NCBI RefSeq assembly: GCF_900115615.1
Contig: NZ_FOXB01000004.1
Location: 62,001-126,000 of the forward strand
DNA from: Hydrogenimonas thermophila
GTDB lineage: Bacteria; Campylobacterota; Campylobacteria; Campylobacterales; Hydrogenimonadaceae
Length of the DNA stretch: 64,000 bases
Direction: 5' to 3'
In this document: positions 31,881-40,462 of the stretch, piece by piece
Position numbering within the stretch: position 1 is the stretch's first letter
How the letters are laid out: each line of letters begins with the position of its first letter
The notes under the pieces: generated by a model
What the model saw: the letters and a program-made list of their open reading frames with translations, nothing else
What the model was told of the DNA's origin: nothing
Databases searched by the model: none
Position numbers and translations under genes: made by a program

Positions 31881-33688
31881 TACCCCACCATATTTAGTTT
31901 AAAGTGATAAGTAATGAACTTTTTCAGTTCACGCACTACCTTTAGTGCATCTTTTAACATGTCACGCTCCAGTTTGCTTAGGTTACGAATATCGACTCTA
32001 TTATCTGGTTTTTTCCCCTGTGCTATTTGCGACAGTTTATTTTGTAAAATAAATGTAAGAATGACATCAAATGATTCAATAAGCTCTGTTGCAAATTTTC
32101 TGTCAATCAGTCCGATTTCATTGAGCTCTTTGATTCGTTCAACTGTTGAAGTTACCTCAATTTTTTGCTCCAATGCCAATGCACGTATACCGTGCATAAG
32201 GATGAAACTACCTCCTTTTTTAAGATCAATCTGATCGTTGCCAAATCCTCCTAGCAATCCTAGAGGTATATCAAAACGTTCAACAGCCTGTGCAAATATA
32301 GCCAGTGCAGTAGGGTGGTTGCTTATTTTGTTAAAAAGATAGTGTCGTAAATCTTTAAGAAGCTTAGTATTGCCTGCTACACATTTAGCATCAACAAGGA
32401 TGGCTAGCTTCATCATTGCATCACTCTCTGGTATATCAACCCAATTATCAATTGCTTTTTTAAAATCTTGAAGAGGTTGAGACCACTCTGGATTACTGAC
32501 CATTACATTACCTGGACATTCTGGAAATCCCAAGCTTTGCAGTGCTTTGCTAAATTGGGTCATCTTCCCTTCAAGTCCATCAGCATAAAAATCATCTTTT
32601 ATAATGAGACCGTTGTCTTGATCAGTTCTGATGATCTGCTCCTCACGCCCTTCGCTTCCCATAACCATCAGTGCTACATTAGAATGCCACTCTTGAGGTA
32701 TGATGAGTTCAAATACTTTTGCAAATACTTTGGCATTGAGTTCGCTGATAATACGGGCAATATATCGTGCTTTTATGCCTTTATGATGAAGTGTTCGTAC
32801 AATGTTAACCATTCCATCCGTTGTACTTTTGAGTTCTTCAATGGAGCTTGCTTTTTCGATTTGAACACTTAGAAGGTAAGCATGGTTGGAAAAATAACTA
32901 AGTAAATCTATTTGCTCAATAGTGCCGCAAATATTTTTATTATGTGTGACAACAAGGCGTTTAATGCTATGGCGTGTCATCATCAGCAGGGCATTGAAAA
33001 GAAAGTCATCACGTTCTATTGTTATAAGTTTATAGGTTGCAATATTTGCAATCGGCTCTTGTAGTGAGACGCCACCTAAAATAATGTGATGTCTAAGATC
33101 ACTGTCTGTGACAATTCCTATATGCTGTTGATGCTTAACCAAAATAGCAGTTGCTTTTACTGCTTCCATACCAGCTACTGCTTTTACAATTGGAGTTGTA
33201 CCTTCGACAATGTATGGAGAGTGGATAAAAATATCACCAATACGTGCCGTAAGAAACTCAGTAAACTCTGTTTGCTGGCTCTGTTTGCGCAAAGCTTGTA
33301 GGCGTGTGGCTATATCTTCTAAATAAAAAGTTTTAAAAGCATCATTTGTTTTAATAAGCTCCAAAAAAAGTGTTTTTGGAATCTCATAACAAAGAAGCTC
33401 TTCAATCACACGGTAGATACGTTCATTTGAGTGTTGCAAAATTTCACAAGCACCTATAGTATCTAGTGCACCGAAATATTCGACATTTCCTTCCTTGTCA
33501 CTTGCTTCAACACTACCTTTGATAATAATAGAGATATTATCTGGTTTTTTATCTTCATTAAAAAGGATAGTATCTTTAGGGTAGTAGGCTATATCCATAG
33601 CACTCAACACCCGTTCTAACTCATTGTCAGATAGGGAGTCAAATGGGTGAATAGATATAAGAAAGGATTTTTGTTCAACAATACTCAT
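31880..33688 (-). CDS. Signal-transduction protein with cNMP-binding, CBS and DUF294 nucleotidyltransferase domains
   Basis: 602 residues. Domains in order: cyclic-nucleotide-binding-like (about 15-115), a CBS pair (about 150-270, with GIVTDSDLRHHIILGG), a nucleotidyltransferase core MGSEGREEQIIRTDQDNGLI (about 350-370) of the GlnD-like DUF294 class, and a helical C-terminal domain. Proteins of this layout sit next to acetate uptake genes and are thought to adjust carbon metabolism to nucleotide signals. The target is unknown. Confidence 0.88.
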   Translation of the reverse strand: MSIVEQKSFLISIHPFDSLSDNELERVLSAMDIAYYPKDTILFNEDKKPDNISIIIKGSVEASDKEGNVEYFGALDTIGACEILQHSNERIYRVIEELLCYEIPKTLFLELIKTNDAFKTFYLEDIATRLQALRKQSQQTEFTEFLTARIGDIFIHSPYIVEGTTPIVKAVAGMEAVKATAILVKHQQHIGIVTDSDLRHHIILGGVSLQEPIANIATYKLITIERDDFLFNALLMMTRHSIKRLVVTHNKNICGTIEQIDLLSYFSNHAYLLSVQIEKASSIEELKSTTDGMVNIVRTLHHKGIKARYIARIISELNAKVFAKVFELIIPQEWHSNVALMVMGSEGREEQIIRTDQDNGLIIKDDFYADGLEGKMTQFSKALQSLGFPECPGNVMVSNPEWSQPLQDFKKAIDNWVDIPESDAMMKLAILVDAKCVAGNTKLLKDLRHYLFNKISNHPTALAIFAQAVERFDIPLGLLGGFGNDQIDLKKGGSFILMHGIRALALEQKIEVTSTVERIKELNEIGLIDRKFATELIESFDVILTFILQNKLSQIAQGKKPDNRVDIRNLSKLERDMLKDALKVVRELKKFITYHFKLNMVG

Positions 33689-33707
33689 AAATAGTATCCT
33701 TCTTTCT

Positions 33708-33744
33708 AAAAAAGTAGCGATAAGTTTAAATCACTTATCGCTAC
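33708..33744 (-). terminator. Intrinsic terminator of the actP transcript
   Basis: GTAGCGATAAG (33,714-33,724) and CTTATCGCTAC (33,734-33,744) form a perfect 11-bp stem; read on the minus strand a T-tract follows (complement of A 33,708-33,713). It lies 8 bp after the actP stop and separates it from the DUF294 gene. Confidence 0.88.
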
Positions 33745-33751
33745 AAAATGA

Positions 33752-35398
33752 TTAGTGCGATACTGCCCCTTCAGCTCCGATCCCTGTTTGAGAGCGAATG
33801 TCTTGCGCTTCAAATGCTTCACGCTCTTTTTCGGCATCAGCACTTTTGTCTGTTACTGAGAAGAACCAGATACCTATGAAAGCAACAGTTACACTAAATA
33901 GTGCCGGATATTTATATGGGAATATAGCCTCATCAAACCCTAAAATCTGTTGCCATACAATAGGACCAAGGATAACCAGCATAACAGCTGTTGCAAGCCC
34001 CAAACTACCACCAATTACAGCACCGCGTGTTGTGAGATTTTTCCAAAACATTGAGAGGAAAAGAACAGGGAAGTTTGCCGATGCTGCAATAGCAAATGCC
34101 AAACCAACCATAAATGCAATATTCTGTTTTTCAAATGCAATACCAAGCAAAATAGCAACAATACCCATTGCAATAGTTGCAATTTTAGAGATGCGCATCT
34201 CTTGAACCTCATCTACACGACCACGTCTAAAGACATTTGCATAAAGGTCATGACTTATGGCTGAAGCACCTGCAAGTGTCAGACCAGAAACAACTGCAAG
34301 AATTGTTGCAAATGCAACTGCTGAGATAAATCCAAGGAAGAAGTTTCCACCCACTGCATGGCTAAGATGAATTGCTGCCATATTGTTACCACCGATTATC
34401 TTACCCGCTGCATCAAGGTATTGCGGGTTAGTTAAAACCATTACCACGGCTCCAAAACCGATGATAAATGTCAAGATGTAAAAGTAACCTATAAAACCAG
34501 TTGCATAAAATACCGACTTTCGTGCCTCTTTTGCATCTGCAACAGTAAAGAAGCGCATTAGAATGTGAGGAAGACCTGCTGTACCAAACATTAGTGCAAT
34601 ACCAAGACTAATTGCAGAGATAGGATCACTCACGAGACCGCCAGGGCTCATAATTGCATTATGGTTTGGATGAACTTCAACAGCTTTGGCAAAGAGTTCT
34701 TCAAAGCTGAAGCCAAAGTGTGCCATTACAGCGATTGCCATAAATGTTGCACCAGAAAGTAGTAGTCCTGCTTTGATAATTTGAACCCACGTTGTTGCCA
34801 ACATACCGCCAAATGTTACATATAGAATCATCAAAACACCAACCAGAATAACCGCCAACTCATATGGAAGACCAAAAAGGATTTGGATTAGCTTACCTGA
34901 ACCAACCATCTGTGCAATAAGATATAGAGTTACAGTTGCAATAGAACCAAATGCTGCAAGTGTTCGAATTGGAGTCTGTTTAAGTCGGAATGAAGCAACA
35001 TCGGCAAATGTATACTTTCCAAGGTTGCGCAGACGCTCTGCTACAAGAAAGAGAATAATTGGCCAACCTACCAAGAAACCGATAGAGTAGATAAGACCAT
35101 CATACCCTTTTAGATATACAAGACCAGAAATTCCTAGGAATGATGCTGCTGACATAAAGTCACCTGCAATTGCCAAACCGTTTTGGAAACCTGTAATTCC
35201 ACCGCCAGCTGTATAGAAATCTTTGGCAGTTTTTGTACGTTTAGCTGCCCAGTAGGTTATGCCCAGCGTTGCAGCAACAAAGACTAGGAACATAATGATA
35301 GCTGAAATATTGAGAGGCTGTTTTTGGACTTCACCTTCAATTGCACCACCTGCAAAAAGTGCCAGTGATGAGAGTGTTAGTAGTAAGACTTTTTTCAT
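33752..35398 (-). CDS. actP: Cation/acetate symporter
   Basis: 548 residues of the sodium:solute symporter (SSS) family: N-terminal leader span, then about 13 membrane helices. [20 protein letters not shown] and [15 protein letters not shown] form the signature region, and [16 protein letters not shown] is typical of ActP. It takes up acetate and related short-chain acids with sodium or protons. It overlaps the upstream DUF485 gene by 4 bp (ATGA), as in most yjcH-actP pairs, and is closed by a terminator. Confidence 0.94.
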   Translation of the reverse strand: MKKVLLLTLSSLALFAGGAIEGEVQKQPLNISAIIMFLVFVAATLGITYWAAKRTKTAKDFYTAGGGITGFQNGLAIAGDFMSAASFLGISGLVYLKGYDGLIYSIGFLVGWPIILFLVAERLRNLGKYTFADVASFRLKQTPIRTLAAFGSIATVTLYLIAQMVGSGKLIQILFGLPYELAVILVGVLMILYVTFGGMLATTWVQIIKAGLLLSGATFMAIAVMAHFGFSFEELFAKAVEVHPNHNAIMSPGGLVSDPISAISLGIALMFGTAGLPHILMRFFTVADAKEARKSVFYATGFIGYFYILTFIIGFGAVVMVLTNPQYLDAAGKIIGGNNMAAIHLSHAVGGNFFLGFISAVAFATILAVVSGLTLAGASAISHDLYANVFRRGRVDEVQEMRISKIATIAMGIVAILLGIAFEKQNIAFMVGLAFAIAASANFPVLFLSMFWKNLTTRGAVIGGSLGLATAVMLVILGPIVWQQILGFDEAIFPYKYPALFSVTVAFIGIWFFSVTDKSADAEKEREAFEAQDIRSQTGIGAEGAVSH

Positions 35399-35727
35399 GA
35401 AGCATCCTTTGCAAGCTCTTTTTCAAGTTCCTCTTTGACTTCACGGCTAAGATCATCAAATTCACTATTGGCACGTTTGACATAAACTCCTGTTAGCGCA
35501 AAAGCGATAATAATAATTGCTATACCGACAGGAATACCGACAGTTGTAACTTTGCCATCTCCAAGTGGAGTACCTAGCAGTTGAGGATCGAACGCTATGG
35601 TTAAAATGAATGCATAGTAGACCACTAGCATAATAATTGAAAGCGTCCAAGCAAAACTGCTGCGCTTTTTAACTAACATCTGATATTTGGGATTACTCCT
35701 AATATGCTCTATCATCTCTTTTGTCAT
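35395..35727 (-). CDS. yjcH: DUF485 membrane protein (YjcH family), ActP partner
   Basis: 110 residues with two membrane spans (about 28-48 and 65-88) and charged ends. The N-terminus [20 protein letters not shown] is the DUF485 signature. It is nearly always the gene before actP and may help the permease assemble or function. It is 16 bp after the porin gene, and so likely belongs to one porin-yjcH-actP operon. Confidence 0.9.
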   Translation of the reverse strand: MTKEMIEHIRSNPKYQMLVKKRSSFAWTLSIIMLVVYYAFILTIAFDPQLLGTPLGDGKVTTVGIPVGIAIIIIAFALTGVYVKRANSEFDDLSREVKEELEKELAKDAS

Positions 35728-35743
35728 AACGACTCCTTTTTAG

Positions 35744-37063
35744 TTAAAAGTTATAGTTTACAATGAAACGGTACTCATCCCAATCTATTCCAGGTTTAAA
35801 ATCTCTAGGAAAGTTTCCTCTAAATCTTAGTTGAAGATTTTGAATTCCTTTAGGGTAGTACTTAATATCAAATCCACTCTCTTTGGCAGTCCATGCTTTA
35901 CCTGTATCGTATGGATTGTTTTCACCAACATCAAAATTGCAGTAGTAGAGTGTAGCATTGGCATTTATACCCATATTTTGAAAGTTATAGTTTCCTGCAA
36001 CTTTCCAAGCATCAGTGTCTGCAAAGAATTGGTGTCGTGTAACCATTCCCTGTGTAAATGCAGGCATTCCACCCCAAGGGCTTGCTATACTGGAACCAAG
36101 TGGATTGTTACTATCTGAACCTGTTGTTGAGTAAGCAACATATCCACTGACATTACCAACTTTTGCTCCAACTTTTGCTCCAATATAGTCTGAATCAAAA
36201 TCTCCTGCAAGAGAGTCACCTGTATCACTTTCGTGTATATATTGAAGTGATGTTTTCATCTTTACGCTACCTATAGGAATAGCATAATCTCCTTGCAAAT
36301 AGACAATATTCATTATGTCGTGAGCATAATAGTCCCAAGCTTGGAGAGTCAGGTTTTTAACTCCACTATATTTGACAGCAGCAATTGAGACACCGTCAGT
36401 TTCTTTTCCAATAGCATATTCGCCCATATCAATGAATTCACCACTTTTATTATTTGCACCATATCCAGCTGTTAATGCCAATGCTTTATCTGATTCATTT
36501 TTTGTTTCAGTAAAATCTTTATAAGCATTAGAGAAAGTACCAGCGGCAAACTTTGTAACATGTGCTGCAATTAAGGTAGTATCTTTTAGATCTGTGTTTG
36601 TAAAAAGATAGGCTTCAAAGAGGTTTGGAATCATACGGGCATCATCGCTGCCAGCCATAGGAGTATCTAAACGTTGACGACCAGCTTTAAAGGCACTGTT
36701 TTTGTATGTGTACTTTAAGTATGCTTCACCAAGGATTGTATATCCCTCTTCATTTTCCCCAAAAAGTGTAGGATCCAGTGAAGCACCTGGCAGGTTATCT
36801 GAGCCTATTCCAAAGCCATTTGTTGTATAAAAGGCTGTACCAAGACTAAATCCATAATAAGGTGCAGTCTCATACTTCAAATGACCACCTGCTGCAATGG
36901 CTGATCTGTGAAGTGTAACTCCTCCATCGTAGTCTCTATCTATGTAGAAAACACGAACTTGACCACTTAGTTTTCCACTGCTAAATGCCTCTTCTAAAGT
37001 ATCGGCACCATAGGAAACTGTTCCAATAGCAGCAATAACTGCCATAGATAAAAGTTTTTTCAT
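35744..37063 (-). CDS. OprD-family outer-membrane porin
   Basis: 439 residues: signal peptide MKKLLSMAVIAAIGTVSYGA, then an N-terminal SGKLSGQVRVFYIDRDYDGG stretch, AGRQRLDTPMAGSDDARMIP in the middle and a terminal aromatic (FIVNYNF), which fit the OprD-like porins of Campylobacterota. Such channels admit small organic acids, here probably acetate, before ActP uptake. Candidate regulator sites lie upstream at 37,106-37,175. Confidence 0.85.
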   Translation of the reverse strand: MKKLLSMAVIAAIGTVSYGADTLEEAFSSGKLSGQVRVFYIDRDYDGGVTLHRSAIAAGGHLKYETAPYYGFSLGTAFYTTNGFGIGSDNLPGASLDPTLFGENEEGYTILGEAYLKYTYKNSAFKAGRQRLDTPMAGSDDARMIPNLFEAYLFTNTDLKDTTLIAAHVTKFAAGTFSNAYKDFTETKNESDKALALTAGYGANNKSGEFIDMGEYAIGKETDGVSIAAVKYSGVKNLTLQAWDYYAHDIMNIVYLQGDYAIPIGSVKMKTSLQYIHESDTGDSLAGDFDSDYIGAKVGAKVGNVSGYVAYSTTGSDSNNPLGSSIASPWGGMPAFTQGMVTRHQFFADTDAWKVAGNYNFQNMGINANATLYYCNFDVGENNPYDTGKAWTAKESGFDIKYYPKGIQNLQLRFRGNFPRDFKPGIDWDEYRFIVNYNF

Positions 37064-37105
37064 GCATACTCCTTATAAGTCTGTACAAGGTTATGCTAAA
37101 AATCA

Positions 37106-37175
37106 AGTGTAGCGTGAGTGTAGCAATTGAAATTTATGTGTAAATTTTGGAAGGAGATAAAAACTTATGTGTAAA
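37106..37175 (-). promoter_or_regulatory. Direct-repeat regulatory region before the porin operon
   Basis: AGTGTAGC occurs at 37,106-37,113 and 37,117-37,124, exactly 11 bp apart as for OmpR-type dimers. A second pair, TTATGTGTAAA, is at 37,134-37,144 and 37,165-37,175, 31 bp apart. The space between the regulator gene and the porin gene is the only long gap in this set, so it should contain the promoter. Confidence 0.5.
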
Positions 37176-37190
37176 AAAGTAACTTATTTA

Positions 37191-37850
37191 TTAACTGCGA
37201 TTTATGCGGTAACCTACACCACGAATGTTTACTATAAAATCCTCTTTTAGACTTTTTTTAAGACGACTTACTTCAGCTCTTATTGTAGCGTTATCAATAA
37301 TAGCATCATCCCAAACATAGTGGCGTAGCATTTCAAAATCAACTACATTTCCTTGATGAATAGCAAGTAGTTGAATTATCTGCATCTGTCTTTTTGTCAA
37401 TGGGACTGGTTCATTATCAAAAAGTAGGGTTTCGCTGGCTTTATCAAAACTGTAACGTTGACTAAGGCGTATATGCTGTTTGTCTCTAATTCCTAACAGT
37501 TGGTCTATTTTTTGTATGTGCAAAAGAAGTTCAGGTAGGTGAAATGGTTTTTTAAGATAGTCATAACATCCAAGTTCATATGCTTTTGCTATCTCTTCCA
37601 TTCCATGCATTGCACTTATAAAGATAGTTGGAGTTTGGATTTTTTCAGATTGAATTATTTCTAAAAGTTTTAAACCATCAATATTAGGTACACTTATATC
37701 TAAAATAAGTAGATCGAACTCCTCTTTTTTTAAACACTCCAATGCTGCATTTCCTTCAAAAAATGAAGTAACATCATGATTGTGAAGTTTTAGAAACTCA
37801 ACGATAGCATCGTTAAGCATCATTTCATCTTCAAGCAGTAGGATTCTCAT
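37191..37850 (-). CDS. OmpR-family response regulator
   Basis: 219 residues. The receiver has the acidic pair (LEDE), the phosphorylation Asp in FDLLILDISVPNIDG, the Ser/Thr in FISAMHG and Lys in YLKKPFH. The winged-helix output domain (about 125-219) ends NIRGVGYRIN. It overlaps the kinase gene by 20 bp. Its likely targets are the porin-yjcH-actP operon and perhaps acs. Confidence 0.92.
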   Translation of the reverse strand: MRILLLEDEMMLNDAIVEFLKLHNHDVTSFFEGNAALECLKKEEFDLLILDISVPNIDGLKLLEIIQSEKIQTPTIFISAMHGMEEIAKAYELGCYDYLKKPFHLPELLLHIQKIDQLLGIRDKQHIRLSQRYSFDKASETLLFDNEPVPLTKRQMQIIQLLAIHQGNVVDFEMLRHYVWDDAIIDNATIRAEVSRLKKSLKEDFIVNIRGVGYRINRS

Positions 37851-39447
37851 TACTTTTCCATTTTGAAATTATATAGGTAAATGTTACCACGTTTTCATTG
37901 TGTTGTAGTGTAACTCCAATCATATTGCGCTCACATATTCTTTTAACAATGTAAAGCCCAAGTCCAAAACCATTTTCATGTTCACTATCTTGATAAAAAG
38001 GTTCAAAGAGTTTTTCTATATTGGTAATCTCTTTGGCTTTATTACTAAAGCTTAGTCTAATTTCATCTTTTTCATTGCAAAGTCTTACAACAATTTCACT
38101 GCCAGGCAATGCATATTTAATAGCGTTTGATAAGTTATTATCTACAAGACGAGTAAATTCTTCTATATTCAACCATACTTTTTCGCTTTTTTGAAGGATG
38201 AGTTTAAATGACAATCTATTTGATTGAGCTATCTCATTGAAAAAGTCTATACGTTGACGAATAAATGGCTCAGGATCTATTGGTTCTTTTTCATATTCTA
38301 TACGATGATATCTTAAAAGATAACTTAAATCACCGTAAAGGTTGTGGATCATTTTGGCTGCTGCTTCAATCTTTTGTATGTAACGATTATCTTTCTCATA
38401 CATTTTCAATAGGTCAATTTGCGCCATTATGATGGCTAGAGGTGTGTTTATTTCATGAATAGAGGTTTTTATAAAAGCATCTTGGGCTTTTACAAGTTGT
38501 TCACTATACTCCTTTTGTTGTTGAAGTTTTGCTGTTTTTTTACGTACTTTTTCTTCAAGTGACAAATTAAGCTGAATTAATTCACGATTTCGTTGATGTA
38601 TGGTTTCAACCATATGGTTAACATAACTTGCTAGGGGAATAAACTCTTTAATCTTTATTCTATGTTTATTAATAACATTATAACGAGTGGCTGCAGCATT
38701 AAAAAACTCACTGAAAGTTTTGATCTCATCTTGAATAATTTTATTAATTAGTTTAATACCTGCAAATGCAAAACCAAAAAGTATGGCAGAAAGGGTTAAA
38801 ATCTCCATAACATATTTTATTAGGCGGTTCTTCATCTCTTCTTCTTTTTCTAGAACCATATTTTCAAGCTCTCCCATGTAAACTCCTGTACCTACCAGCC
38901 AGTTCCATGGTTTAAAAATTTCAGCATAAGATATTTTAGGAGAAAACTGTTTTGTAGAAGGCTCTTCCCATTGGTAATATAGGTATCCACCACCATTTTT
39001 TGCTTTTTGTATAAGTTCTTTAAGTATGGGAATTCCTGTTGGATCGGTAATTTTCAACATATTTTTCCCTTTAATTTCAGGTCGGTTAGGATCAAATACA
39101 TTGTAGCCATCTATTGTATATATGAAAATATATCTATTTGCTGGAAGATCTGTATAGAGCTGATTTATAGCATCAATAATATGTTGCTGTAACTTTTCTT
39201 TATCTAATGTATCTCGATAATTTTTATATTCATAAGTAATAAATTTTATAACTCTTTTTGTTTGATTTTTGATCTCTTCTTTCTTTTTTTTGAGATAATG
39301 GATTTTTAATTGTGTAACTTCAGTATTGAAATCTTTATACTCTTCATAAACTACTAAAGCAGTAAAAAGAAGGGCTAATAATAGCAGTGTAATTATTCCA
39401 ATAATATTTATATTATTAATACTTAAAATATGTTTCATATTCGACAT
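37831..39447 (-). CDS. Cache-domain sensor histidine kinase
   Basis: 538 residues. A membrane span (about 15-33), a periplasmic single-Cache domain (about 35-205; FIYTIDGYNVFDPNRPEIKG, then WNWLVGTGVYMGELE), a second span (about 212-232), a coiled-coil linker and the kinase core: H-box SIHEINTPLAIIMAQ, N-box VDNNLSNAIKYA, G-box GFGLGLYIVKRI. Cache domains of this form often bind small carboxylates. With the regulator next to it and the acetate genes downstream, sensing of acetate or a related acid is a reasonable inference. Confidence 0.9.
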   Translation of the reverse strand: MSNMKHILSINNINIIGIITLLLLALLFTALVVYEEYKDFNTEVTQLKIHYLKKKKEEIKNQTKRVIKFITYEYKNYRDTLDKEKLQQHIIDAINQLYTDLPANRYIFIYTIDGYNVFDPNRPEIKGKNMLKITDPTGIPILKELIQKAKNGGGYLYYQWEEPSTKQFSPKISYAEIFKPWNWLVGTGVYMGELENMVLEKEEEMKNRLIKYVMEILTLSAILFGFAFAGIKLINKIIQDEIKTFSEFFNAAATRYNVINKHRIKIKEFIPLASYVNHMVETIHQRNRELIQLNLSLEEKVRKKTAKLQQQKEYSEQLVKAQDAFIKTSIHEINTPLAIIMAQIDLLKMYEKDNRYIQKIEAAAKMIHNLYGDLSYLLRYHRIEYEKEPIDPEPFIRQRIDFFNEIAQSNRLSFKLILQKSEKVWLNIEEFTRLVDNNLSNAIKYALPGSEIVVRLCNEKDEIRLSFSNKAKEITNIEKLFEPFYQDSEHENGFGLGLYIVKRICERNMIGVTLQHNENVVTFTYIISKWKSNENPTA

Positions 39448-39624
39448 AAATATTACTTTTTATGTTTATTTTTGTTGTTAGAGTTTGATTGCTTACCCTA
39501 AAAGCTTAAATTATACATCAAAAAACCGATATTTTAATAAGAGTAACAGTTTTTAAAAGTATAATTCAAGGTTCAACACATAAATGTGAAAATGATAATT
39601 TAAATAGGGCAGAAAAGGTAGTGG
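39448..39624. other. Gap upstream of the Cache kinase gene
   Basis: A 177-bp AT-rich divergent space. It must hold the promoter of the kinase-regulator pair on the minus strand and of the 47-residue gene on the plus strand. I see no clear consensus boxes or repeats. Confidence 0.4.
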
Positions 39625-39768
39625 ATGAGTAATTTGACGAAAAGTGAACGTGAGGGTCTTAACGATCTCTTCTGTTACCTTGAAGTATCAAATTTTCCTA
39701 TACATAAACGTATTCTGCTTAAAATTAATCGTTTATTAATCTTTATAAAACTTTATATTATCCGCTAA
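39625..39768 (+). CDS. Small conserved-looking Campylobacterota protein
   Basis: 47 residues from ATG 39,625 after AAAAGG. MSNLTKSEREGLNDLFCYLE begins like a short cytoplasmic protein I associate with this phylum; the C-terminal part is basic and hydrophobic (KINRLLIFIKLYII). Function unknown. About 100 bp separate it from the cyclophilin gene. Confidence 0.6.
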   Translation: MSNLTKSEREGLNDLFCYLEVSNFPIHKRILLKINRLLIFIKLYIIR

Positions 39769-39867
39769 TCAAGTAAAATATCAGCTATCTGATATATTTT
39801 CTATGATACTCTACATTCTAATCTTCATTTTAAATAGTTGAAATAAAATATAAATCAAGGAAGTAAT

Positions 39868-40392
39868 ATGTTTGGAAAAAAATTAAAGACATACGATTAT
39901 GATCAAGATACACTGAATCAGTTTCAGTATGCAAAAATCAAAACAAACAAAGGTGATATTTGGCTTAAACTATATGTAGATGAGGTGCCAAATACTGTTG
40001 CTAATTTTGCTACACTTGCAAAAGATGGATTTTATGATAATCTAAAATTTCACCGTGTAATTAAAGGTTTTATGGCTCAAGGCGGTTGTCCTCACAGTGG
40101 TCCTGGAGGAAATCCAGCTAGAGTTGGTACAGGTGGTCCTGATTGGGCAATAGCTTGTGAAACTGAAAAAAATACCCATAAGCATGTAAAAGGAACAATT
40201 TCAATGGCTCATGCTGGTAAAGATACAGGTGGAAGCCAGTTTTTTATCTGCTTTGTGCCTTGTCCACATCTTGATGGTGTACATACTGTTTTTGGAGGTA
40301 TTGAAGATAGCGATGCTGACAGTATGCTTGTTCTTGATTCCATCAACCAAAATGACATAATTGAAACAATAGAGATTCACGCTTCAAGATAA
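39868..40392 (+). CDS. Peptidyl-prolyl cis-trans isomerase, cyclophilin type
   Basis: 174 residues with the cyclophilin core: FHRVIKGFMAQGG (catalytic Arg), GTISMAHAGKDTGGSQFFIC and LDGVHTVFGGI. No signal peptide, so a cytoplasmic folding enzyme catalysing proline isomerisation (PpiB-like). A good ribosome site (AAGGAAG) precedes it and a terminator follows, so it is probably expressed alone. Confidence 0.93.
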   Translation: MFGKKLKTYDYDQDTLNQFQYAKIKTNKGDIWLKLYVDEVPNTVANFATLAKDGFYDNLKFHRVIKGFMAQGGCPHSGPGGNPARVGTGGPDWAIACETEKNTHKHVKGTISMAHAGKDTGGSQFFICFVPCPHLDGVHTVFGGIEDSDADSMLVLDSINQNDIIETIEIHASR

Positions 40393-40399
40393 TTAAATG

Positions 40400-40425
40400 G
40401 CATACGCATAGTCGTATGCTGTTTT
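40400..40425 (+). terminator. Intrinsic terminator after the cyclophilin gene
   Basis: GCATACG (40,400-40,406) pairs with CGTATGC (40,413-40,419), followed by TGTTTT. Confidence 0.8.
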
Positions 40426-40462
40426 AAAGAACTACTCCCCTCACTTAGGACAGGACATAACA

